DNA of 64,000 bases from Pectobacterium polonicum (GTDB lineage: Bacteria; Pseudomonadota; Gammaproteobacteria; Enterobacterales; Enterobacteriaceae), in NCBI RefSeq assembly GCF_005497185.1, contig NZ_RJTN01000018.1, forward strand, positions 1 through 64,000, given 5' to 3'. A program made the translations under genes and the position numbers. Positions 40,705-47,720 of the stretch are shown piece by piece (within the stretch, counting starts at the first letter, position 1; each line of letters starts with the position of its first letter). Under the pieces are notes generated by a model. It searched no databases. It was not told the DNA's origin and saw only the letters and a program-made list of their open reading frames with translations.

Positions 40705-41865
40705 TCACGGCGTAAGACTGACGAAATAGCCCGGCTGGTAGTCAACCGGTAAAAACTGCTGATGAAGCTGGCGGAAGGTGTCGTCTGCATTGAGATCGCG
40801 GAATAAATCTGGGTGAAACCACTCTGCCAGTTGCTGAATCGCGATGAAATCATATGGGCCGTTGTAAAACTGATGCCAGATGGCATGGAACGCACGCTTC
40901 TGTTTGGCAATACTGTTGGTATAGGCCGGACGTCCCAGGAACCATTCAAGCCGCTTGCGCCCTTCCGTCATATCCTGTCCCGGCCCTAACCCAATCCAGC
41001 GCCCGCCGGGAACGAAGGCTTCAAAGTTGCCGCTGGTGATCACCACGACTTCCGGGTTTTCCACAATCACCTGTTCAGAATGCATCTGCATGAAGGTATT
41101 CGGCGCATTTTTCGCTGCCACATTGTCGCCACCCGCCAACTGCACAAATTTACCAAAATTATCCCGACCAAACGTCAGGCAGCACTCATCGGTGTAACCA
41201 CCCAGTCGTTCAATGAACACGCGCGGTGAACGCGGCTTTTTCGCCGCCAACACGTCGGAAACGCGTTTTAGCTGCGCCTCACGGAATGCCAGAAACGCGT
41301 CGGCACGCGCTTCCTGATGGAACAGCTGGCCGAACAGGCGCAGGGTCGGCGCGGTGTTTTCCAGTGGGTGATAGCGGAAGTCGACATAGACAATCGGAAT
41401 GCCAACGCTGTCCAGTATCCGATCGTAACCCGCATCGACAATCGCCCGCTGCGCTTCAATGTTCATAATGATCACGTCCGGCTTAAGCGACACGGCCTGC
41501 TCCACGTCAAACGTGCCCTTTTCCGTGCCATCGAACGTCGGGATCGTCGCCAGTTGAGGAAAACGATCGCGATACTGGTGCCACGTAGCCGGATCGGACT
41601 GAATCAGATCGCGCCGCCAGGCGACAATCCTTTTTGCCGGATCTTCCCTGTCGAGCATGGCGACCAGATAAAGCTGACGTCCTTCCCCCAACATCACGCG
41701 CTGCACTGGCGTGTTGACTCTCACCTCACGCCCTAACACATCCTTGATGACGGTTGAGGTTTGCGCGGTTTGTTCGGCCTGCCCCGTCAGCGGCGACAGG
41801 CCAACTATCAACAGCGCACTCAGCAATAACCGACGGCAATGTTGCCGCGTCCAACGATTACACAT
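40705..41865 (-). CDS. Iron-siderophore-type ABC substrate-binding protein (FecB/BtuF family)
   Basis: Periplasmic binding protein with the helical-backbone class III fold, 386 residues from the ATG at 41865 (an ATG at 41898 with an AGGCGG is an alternative). The signal peptide is LLLSALLIVGLSPLTGQAEQ. The family core follows: VIKDVLGREVRVNTPVQRVML, FDVEQAVSLKPDVIIMN, VGIPIVYVDFR, GGDNVAAKNAPN and SEQVIVENPEVVVITSG. It overlaps the upstream MFS gene by eight bases. No cognate ABC permease or ATPase lies nearby, so it would have to work with a system encoded elsewhere. The ligand is unknown. Confidence 0.82.
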   Translation of the reverse strand: MCNRWTRQHCRRLLLSALLIVGLSPLTGQAEQTAQTSTVIKDVLGREVRVNTPVQRVMLGEGRQLYLVAMLDREDPAKRIVAWRRDLIQSDPATWHQYRDRFPQLATIPTFDGTEKGTFDVEQAVSLKPDVIIMNIEAQRAIVDAGYDRILDSVGIPIVYVDFRYHPLENTAPTLRLFGQLFHQEARADAFLAFREAQLKRVSDVLAAKKPRSPRVFIERLGGYTDECCLTFGRDNFGKFVQLAGGDNVAAKNAPNTFMQMHSEQVIVENPEVVVITSGNFEAFVPGGRWIGLGPGQDMTEGRKRLEWFLGRPAYTNSIAKQKRAFHAIWHQFYNGPYDFIAIQQLAEWFHPDLFRDLNADDTFRQLHQQFLPVDYQPGYFVSLTP

Positions 41866-43108
41866 TTTCGATATTTCCCTTCGTCGAGAGAGAGTCATGT
41901 TTTTCCGCCTGTCTCCGCAAGCGTCGTAGCAGCATCAACGAGACCAGGAAGGTCACCAGATAAGCGGCACCAACGCAGAAGAACAGCGAACGTAGTCCGG
42001 GGGAGTAGAGAACCAGTCCGCCCAGAGAAATGCCCAGAATCGAGGCAAACTGGCTGACGCTTTGCGCCACGCCAAGTAGGTAACCCTGCTGCCGGGCTCC
42101 AGCCGCACGGGAAATCAGCGCCATCAGAACGGGCGTCGTCGCCCCCAGTAGCACGCCCCACAGGAAATAAAGCGGGATGAAAATCGCAATATTCAGCATC
42201 GTGGCAGCCGTCAATGTCACGATGGAACAGGCCAGCATAACCACACACAGACGGCTCAGCGTCTGCGACAGCGAAAGGTTTTCAAAATAGCGCGCCCACA
42301 GCGATGCAGAGACAATCACGCCGGTCGCCTGTAAGCCATAGCACAGACCGATAACCCACTTATCCACCTGAAAGAAGCCGTCCATATAGAGGGAAAACGG
42401 CGTTTGCGGAATCATGCGGCTGGTCAGCAGCAGGCCAGAAATCAGCAATAGGCCGGGGATCGGCGACAGCGCCCAGAGCCGCTTACCGGATACCTCTTTC
42501 GCCTGTACGTCCGCAAACTGTGTCGTTGGCACCGCCGGGGCGACATGCGGTAGGAACAGCGCCACGGCGATGCCACACAGCGCGCAGAGGATCGCGGCAC
42601 TCAGGTTGATCCAGAAGAAATTCAGGTAATCGAGAATCAGCCCGCCGACAATCGCCCCCAGCAGCGATCCCGCGTTGGTGGAGACCTGAAGCCAGGCAAA
42701 CAGCCGCGTACGCTGTAGCGGGCTGACCACCGCAACGCCGTACGCCTGCGCGGGTGCAATATAGCCCGCACAGGCACCTTGAATAAAACGCAGCGCGACT
42801 ATCGTCCAGATATCATTGGCCCATGCCAGCCCAAGTTGGGTCAACGCCAGCCCGAACAGCGCACGGATCATCATGGCTTTGTTGCCCAGCCGATCGCCCA
42901 TCCGCCCCCAGAAGGCGCTGGTCAGCATAATGCCCAGCATCGGCCCGACGTAGACGGCAATCCCTGCGATACTCAGTTCCGCACCGGACGACATGCTTTC
43001 CAGATGCAGCGGCCAAAACGGCCCGCTCATCTCCATCGCTCCCATCGCCACCAACTGCACGACAAACATAAAGTGGATGATGAATGCCACCTGCCCACTC
43101 AAGCGCAT
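41858..43108 (-). CDS. MFS transporter, probably siderophore- or drug-export type
   Basis: Twelve-span major facilitator, 416 residues. The N-terminal half carries the MFS motif A region FWGRMGDRLGNKAMMIRALFG and the drug-antiporter-like RFIQGACAGYIAPAQAYGV. The C-terminal half has a repeat of the motif in GLCYGLQATGVIVSA...LSRL. Clear AAGGAG ribosome site. Placed between a TonB-dependent receptor and a ferric-siderophore-type binding protein, it most likely moves a siderophore across the inner membrane, either exporting a made siderophore or importing a captured one; sequence alone does not settle direction. Confidence 0.75.
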   Translation of the reverse strand: MRLSGQVAFIIHFMFVVQLVAMGAMEMSGPFWPLHLESMSSGAELSIAGIAVYVGPMLGIMLTSAFWGRMGDRLGNKAMMIRALFGLALTQLGLAWANDIWTIVALRFIQGACAGYIAPAQAYGVAVVSPLQRTRLFAWLQVSTNAGSLLGAIVGGLILDYLNFFWINLSAAILCALCGIAVALFLPHVAPAVPTTQFADVQAKEVSGKRLWALSPIPGLLLISGLLLTSRMIPQTPFSLYMDGFFQVDKWVIGLCYGLQATGVIVSASLWARYFENLSLSQTLSRLCVVMLACSIVTLTAATMLNIAIFIPLYFLWGVLLGATTPVLMALISRAAGARQQGYLLGVAQSVSQFASILGISLGGLVLYSPGLRSLFFCVGAAYLVTFLVSLMLLRRLRRQAEKHDSLSTKGNIENV

Positions 43109-43145
43109 GCGTCAGCTCCTTCTGCTTTCACGGTATTACCTCGTC

Positions 43146-43280
43146 TCACTTCAGCCACTGTACCGGAAAATAGTCAGGGCGATCCTGCGTGGACGCGCCC
43201 ATGTAATCACTGCCCCCGGTAGGCTTCCTCAATCATTCCACCAACATAGCGGTTGCGGCAAAGCTAAACGAGTTTCTCAT
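43146..43280 (-). other. Three micro-ORFs between receptor and MFS genes
   Basis: On the minus strand an ATG at 43280 with a perfect AAGGAG opens a 15-codon frame (MRNSFSFAATAMLVE). Its stop overlaps an ATG (43236) opening a 9-codon frame (MIEEAYRGQ). An 18-codon frame follows from 43202 (MGASTQDRPDYFPVQWLK). They fill most of the 213-base gap in the operon. They could be coupled leader peptides or the debris of a lost small gene; I recognise none of them. Confidence 0.35.
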
Positions 43281-43321
43281 CGCTATCTCCTTAACGTTCG
43301 GTTCCTGAAAAACGCCTATCC

Positions 43322-45526
43322 TTAGAAATCAACTGCGACGGACAGCATCAGCGTCCGCGGCGTTCCTTGCGATACCGTGCTGAACGACGTCACGCCAGAC
43401 CAGTAATTGCGGTCAAAGGCGTTAAGCACATCGGCACGGAACGTAGTCGGTGCGTTATAGATGCGCGTCTTGTAACGCGCGCCGAAATCAACGGTGGTCC
43501 AGGAAGGAATAGACTGGGTATTGATGGTGTTGACGTTCTGCTTCCCGTTATGGGTGACGTTGGCGTTGAGCGTCAGATCGCGCAGGAACGGCAGGTCATA
43601 TTCCACGCCGGCGTTAGCCTGAAAACGCGACGTACCTGGCGCGCGCTTGCCCTGTGCTCCCGGCGTCACGCTTTTGGTCAGCTCAGCATCCAGCAGCATC
43701 ACACCACCAGTCAGACGCAGATCTTCCAGCGGTGAGCCGACCACATCCAGTTCGATGCCCCGATTGCGCTGCTCGTTGGCCTCAATAAATTCACTACCCA
43801 GGCCGTTAGCCAACGCACCGCTCGGCTTGGTGATCTGGAAAACGCTCAGCGTGGAGATCGTCCCCAACGCGTCTACTTTCACCCCGGCTTCGTACTGTTT
43901 GCTCTTATACGGCGACAGCACCTGACCTGGATTACTTGCATTTGCTGGCGCAATATCCCCTTTGCTCAGCCCCTCAATGTAGTTGGCATAGAGCGAGACG
44001 TGCTGCCAGGGCTTCACTACCACACCCACCATCGGCGTTATCGCATTTTTGTCGTAGGACGATGATGGCGCACTATTGCCGGGAACAAAGTTATCCGACT
44101 TGATCTGCTGATAGCGCAGCCCACCCGTCACTTGCAGTGCATCGTTCCAGAAGCCGAGTGTATCCGCCAATGCGATACCCGATAGCGCGGTGGAAGAGCG
44201 TTTATACACGCTTGGTGGAGCGGCGACATTCTGTGCGGGTGAAGAAACCGGATTATAAATATTCGAGTTAATCGCTGTTCCGTTGCCAATACCGGTTGCC
44301 TGACGATCGCGATAGTAGCTGGTCTGGGCAGACAGTTTGTGCGTCACAGAGCCCGTTTCCACATCTGCCCGAACGCCCGTCGCCAGCGTGTAGCGACTGG
44401 TAGTAAAGCGATAATTCCCTACGGCGGAACTCACATCACCATTGTTATTCGTGACCTGCGGCACCTGTTCCGACAGTCTGCTCACGTGCGCGCTGGAACC
44501 GCCCAGATCGGTAAACCAGGTGACGTTATCCGCCAGATCGTATTCGGTATGCAGCAGCACCGACTGATCTTTGGAATGCCAGAATCCCCACGGCTGGGAG
44601 ATATTGTTATTACCGTCTGGCGCATCAGGCACGGTCACGCCAGCCGCAAACGAGTAAGGCCGCGACGGCGCGCGGGTTTTCAGGTGCTGGGTGATGAGAT
44701 CCAGCGTGGCGCGGAAGCGTTCTGAGGAGAAATCCAGCCCCAATGCGCCGACCTGTGTGCGCTTGTCGCTGCCGTCCCACACGGTGTCGCCGTAGCCATA
44801 GTTACCGTTAAAACGGACACCAAGCAGATTGTTATTGTCCAGCGCATAGACGCGGGAAATATCCGCATGCTGGGTGAGCTGGGAATCGGACTGCCAGCTG
44901 GTGGTGAGACGGGTCAGATTGCCCACGGTGGTCGGACGTTTGGTGACAGCATTAATCACCCCACCCACGCTGCTGTTAGGCGACAGCCCATACAGCAGCG
45001 CCGACGGCCCTTTCAGCACCTCAACCCGCTCAATGTAGTCGGTCATCAGTTGGTAGTTGGGTGCGACGCCATAAACACCGTTCATGGCGATGTCGCTCAG
45101 ATTGCCTTCATTGAGCGGGAAACCACGAATGTAGTAGGAATCCAGCAGACCGCCCTGCGAACTACTGACTCGCACCGAGGCGTCATGCGCAACTACCTGT
45201 CCCAGCGTCTGCGCCTGTTTGTTTTCAATAAACGACGACGTCATGTTGCTGACGTTAAATGGCGTATCCATGACGTCCTTTTTGCCTAACAGCCCGGTGC
45301 TGGACGCACGCGCCGACATGCCGCCCGCCACCAGCCCCTGCGTAGCCTCAGCGTCTTTGGCTTCAACCACAATAGTGGAATCATCGCGCTCTCCCGTTGC
45401 AGCCTGCACGGGTATCGCGATGCCGCTCAACACAGCCATTGCCATCGTGACGGCGGTGGCCAACGCGGAGGGAATAGGAAAACGGGTTTTCCCAGTAGAC
45501 GGAGTGAAGTTCTTCCTGGTGTTCAT
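43322..45526 (-). CDS. TonB-dependent siderophore receptor
   Basis: Outer-membrane gated channel for a ferric siderophore, 734 residues from the ATG at 45526 (the frame extends seven codons upstream). The signal peptide ends near GIAIPVQA. The TonB box is probably DSTIVVEA. The plug domain shows TPFNVSNMTSSFIENKQA, the SYYIRGFPL motif and RVEVLKGPSALLYGLSPNSSVGGVINAVTKRP, followed by a 22-strand barrel ending in a C-terminal phenylalanine (LMLSVAVDF), as outer-membrane proteins require. The TonB-siderophore subfamily (FhuA/FhuE/FpvA-like) is clear, the ligand is not. Heads the receptor-MFS-binding protein unit. Confidence 0.92.
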   Translation of the reverse strand: MNTRKNFTPSTGKTRFPIPSALATAVTMAMAVLSGIAIPVQAATGERDDSTIVVEAKDAEATQGLVAGGMSARASSTGLLGKKDVMDTPFNVSNMTSSFIENKQAQTLGQVVAHDASVRVSSSQGGLLDSYYIRGFPLNEGNLSDIAMNGVYGVAPNYQLMTDYIERVEVLKGPSALLYGLSPNSSVGGVINAVTKRPTTVGNLTRLTTSWQSDSQLTQHADISRVYALDNNNLLGVRFNGNYGYGDTVWDGSDKRTQVGALGLDFSSERFRATLDLITQHLKTRAPSRPYSFAAGVTVPDAPDGNNNISQPWGFWHSKDQSVLLHTEYDLADNVTWFTDLGGSSAHVSRLSEQVPQVTNNNGDVSSAVGNYRFTTSRYTLATGVRADVETGSVTHKLSAQTSYYRDRQATGIGNGTAINSNIYNPVSSPAQNVAAPPSVYKRSSTALSGIALADTLGFWNDALQVTGGLRYQQIKSDNFVPGNSAPSSSYDKNAITPMVGVVVKPWQHVSLYANYIEGLSKGDIAPANASNPGQVLSPYKSKQYEAGVKVDALGTISTLSVFQITKPSGALANGLGSEFIEANEQRNRGIELDVVGSPLEDLRLTGGVMLLDAELTKSVTPGAQGKRAPGTSRFQANAGVEYDLPFLRDLTLNANVTHNGKQNVNTINTQSIPSWTTVDFGARYKTRIYNAPTTFRADVLNAFDRNYWSGVTSFSTVSQGTPRTLMLSVAVDF

Positions 45527-45626
45527 CAACAAAGTTATCCATCTCAAAATAAGAAGTGAAAAAGATGTTCCCGCTTCTCAACCTATGAGGCAGGAACATC
45601 GCCATACATCACGATCCCTTGCGGGT

Positions 45627-46114
45627 TTATTTCCCTTCGGTGAAGAAGGGGTTGTCTGGGTCGTGCTGAATTCGGTAGTCGCGATATTCCTGGATGTACA
45701 TCCGCAGCAGCGCACGTGTAGGTGTACCCGTCGCCGAAATCGCGGATTAATCGCCACTGCGTGAAATATTTTTGCCCATCCTGCGCCATGGCTTCAGCCC
45801 CCCAGACACCGATAGCGCCGGGCATGGGTATCATTACGGATGCGGTTAGCCACATCTTTTTTCGAACCATTAATGCCGCTTTCTTCAGGGTGAAAATCGA
45901 AACTATCGCGGAGTAAATCAATCAACCGATCGTGGCTGGTGACGGGAAAAAACGAGCCATCTGAATTAAGAGGATAAACATTTACATTATTAATATAAGT
46001 GTTTACTGGTGCCGACAAAATATTATCAACGTGCCACTCATCGTTGCCTTTCCGCAAAATCAGCGTTTCTTGATTGGAATTATCCGCAATAAAAATCAGG
46101 TTGTTACGATTCAA
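45627..46114 (-). pseudogene. Unrecognised gene broken by two apparent frameshifts
   Basis: The ATG at 46114 starts a protein-like frame (MNRNNLIFIADNSNQETL) that stops after RCLGG. The stop follows a run of six G; with one G fewer the reading continues as GAEAMAQDGQKYFTQWRLIRDFGDGYTY in the next frame. Near 45715 a second one-base removal (an A of TACACG) continues it as RALLRMYIQEYRDYRIQHDP and DNPFFTEGK to the stop at 45627. The joined product would be about 160 residues. I do not recognise the family. It lies directly upstream of the TonB receptor on the same strand. Either a real pseudogene or sequencing slips at homopolymers. Confidence 0.6.
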
Positions 46115-46361
46115 AATCCCTCCTCAAAAAAGCAGCGTCTCATACCGATAAAACAAGTCATCATTAATTGCATTAACGTATAAGAAGGTGTCATTAGAAA
46201 TCGGACAACACGTCCCGAAAAAATAATAAAGACGTTGTAATAGATAAATTTAAAAATAATGAACGGAAACCTAGCATATTACCCATTCAAATGTAAATAG
46301 GTATCATCCTCATTCGCAACCAATTGGTTACATTTTAATAAAATTGCTTTAAATCAATGAA

Positions 46362-46610
46362 TTAATAGAATATGGCGGCATCAACCACGCTAAGATCTAC
46401 ATCTTCATGCTGAATAATGCCCCCAATCGCTTTCGGCATGCTGTTAGAGGAGGTACCGATACCGTGATATTCGATTAGAAGATGCTGTTCATATTGATGA
46501 AAAAACAAATCCAGCGGAAATATTATTCAGCGGCATAAAAAAGACACTACCGTCTCTGAAGTCAATTACAAAAAACACATAAATTTAAATAAACTGAGTT
46601 CAATGGCGCA
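46362..46610 (-). pseudogene. 3' remnant of an unrecognised gene, frameshifted and cut by an ERIC-like repeat
   Basis: Next to the repeat at 46611 a protein-like minus-strand frame runs IYVFFVIDFRDGSVFFMPLN then NISAGFVF, and stops. With one T fewer in a run of six T (near 46505) it continues HQYEQHLLIEYHGIG, TSSNSMPKAIGGIIQHEDVD and LSVVDAAIFY to a stop at 46362. The upstream part is missing beyond the repeat. The family is not recognised. Two adjacent genes on this strand with homopolymer frameshifts suggest decay of a former locus. Confidence 0.5.
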
Positions 46611-46794
46611 TAGACTCTAAATAATTCGAGTTTCAGGCAGGCGGCAAGAGAAAGAGTCCCGATGAGCTTACTCAAGTCAGTTATTCGGGTGACAAATCTG
46701 CCAGGAGCAGATTTGAACGCGGCTTGCAGCGGCACTTTAGGGCGAGTATTTGAGCGCAGCCAACGCACATGCAACTTGAAGTATGGCGAATATA
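46611..46794. repeat. ERIC-like intergenic repeat, copy 1 (184 bp)
   Basis: Shares with 55533-55741 the same ends and body: AAATAATTCGAGTT near the left end, GGCGGCAAGAGA and GAGTCCCGATGAGCTTACTCA inside (the second motif is split here into its two parts), and CAGCCAACGCAC...CTTGAAGTAT near the right end. These match the core of enterobacterial ERIC/IRU elements. The left end is degenerate (TAGACTCTAAAT instead of TATACCCCAAAT). It interrupts the pseudogene remnants. Confidence 0.85.
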
Positions 46795-46994
46795 GTGAAG
46801 ATATCGAGTCACTGAATAGGCTCAATAATAAAGAGGGATTAAGGCGTAACGAAACATTAAGAAATAAAATAGTCAAATGGGAAATTGTCTTACCCAAAAT
46901 AGAATCTGAAAAAACACTGAATGAAGCGAGGAAAATGATAAATCGCAATAAGCCAGAAAACGTAAGTACTATTGCGATCGCAAAATGCCGGTGA
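46795..46994 (+). pseudogene. Orphan C-terminal reading frame beyond the ERIC-like repeat
   Basis: A plus-strand frame has its only ATG (46662) inside the repeat, but the part after the repeat looks protein-like and strongly charged (YSEDIESLNRLNNKEGLRRN, ETLRNKIVKWEIVLPKIESE, KTLNEARKMINRNKPE, NVSTIAIAKCR). It is probably the 3' end of a lost gene fused by chance to repeat sequence. No family recognised. It could in principle be expressed as a 110-residue chimera from 46662. Confidence 0.4.
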
Positions 46995-47042
46995 CTAAAC
47001 CTGCTTCAGGCGGCGTCGCATTTTTCACGTCGACGATAAATA

Positions 47043-47062
47043 AGCCCAGTGTGCGCTGGGCT
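47043..47062 (-). terminator. Terminator-like hairpin after greB
   Basis: The stem AGCCCAG / CTGGGCT lies four bases after the greB stop on the minus strand and is followed by TTATTTATC. Confidence 0.65.
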
Positions 47063-47066
47063 ACGC

Positions 47067-47546
47067 TCATGACTTAACGTAATCAATCGAATTGACGAAC
47101 CACTCGCGCGGGCCATCTGGCGTATTCACAGTGAATTCCTCATCAACCGCTTTTTTCAGCATCGCACGCGCCATCGGGGAGTCAATCGAGATATAGTCTT
47201 TATTGTCACCGTAAATTTCGTCCGGGCCGACAATCCGCAAGCGCTTCACATCACCTTGCTCATTTTCGATCTCTACCCAAGCGCCAAAAAATACGCTGCC
47301 GTCCTGCTGCGGCGAGTAATCAACGATTTTCAATTCCGTCAGGCATTTTCTCAGGTAGCGCACACGCCTGTCGATCTGGCGTAACAAACGCTTATTGTAG
47401 GTATAGTCCGCATTTTCTGAGCGATCCCCCAAACTTGCTGCCCAGGAAACGATTTTGGTAATTTCCGGGCGCTTTACATTCCAGAGATGCTCATGCTCTG
47501 CCCGCAGTTTGTCATACCCCTCGCGGGTAATCAGATTGGTTTTCAA
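47067..47546 (-). CDS. greB: Transcript cleavage factor GreB
   Basis: Rescues backtracked RNA polymerase by stimulating transcript cleavage; 159 residues. The N-terminal coiled coil with the catalytic acidic tip (SLGDRSENADYTYNKRLLRQIDRRVRYL) and the C-terminal FKBP-like domain (VFFGAWVEIENEQGDVKRLRIVGPDEI) identify GreB rather than GreA, supported by the basic RRVRYLRK patch. In E. coli greB reads in the same direction as tex, next to ompR. Here it reads opposite to tex and is 6.7 kb away from ompR. Confidence 0.97.
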   Translation of the reverse strand: MKTNLITREGYDKLRAEHEHLWNVKRPEITKIVSWAASLGDRSENADYTYNKRLLRQIDRRVRYLRKCLTELKIVDYSPQQDGSVFFGAWVEIENEQGDVKRLRIVGPDEIYGDNKDYISIDSPMARAMLKKAVDEEFTVNTPDGPREWFVNSIDYVKS

Positions 47547-47720
47547 GTCGTTAACCCCGTTAGGTGCTTAGTGCATACCACGTTCTTCACTATTCCCAAG
47601 CGCAAAAAATCACGCGTTCATTACACAGATTTACAGTTTTGGCTAATAATCTATCAACAGACATAAATATGTCATTTCTATCCCGTACTTTTAGCCACGG
47701 AGAGCTACGGAGAACGATTT

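Noticed and set aside
45583-45921. 112-codon minus-strand frame as an independent gene
   Set aside because: Only its middle part looks coding; it is better explained as one frame of the frameshifted pseudogene 45627-46114.
46285-46315. Possible Fur box upstream of the iron cluster (GAATGAGGATGATACC on the minus strand)
   Set aside because: Too many mismatches to the 19-bp or 7-1-7 Fur consensus to call by eye, and far from the receptor gene.
46562-46948. 128-codon minus-strand frame across the first ERIC-like repeat
   Set aside because: Most of it is repeat sequence and complement of the plus-strand remnant; the protein is leucine/serine rich without structure.
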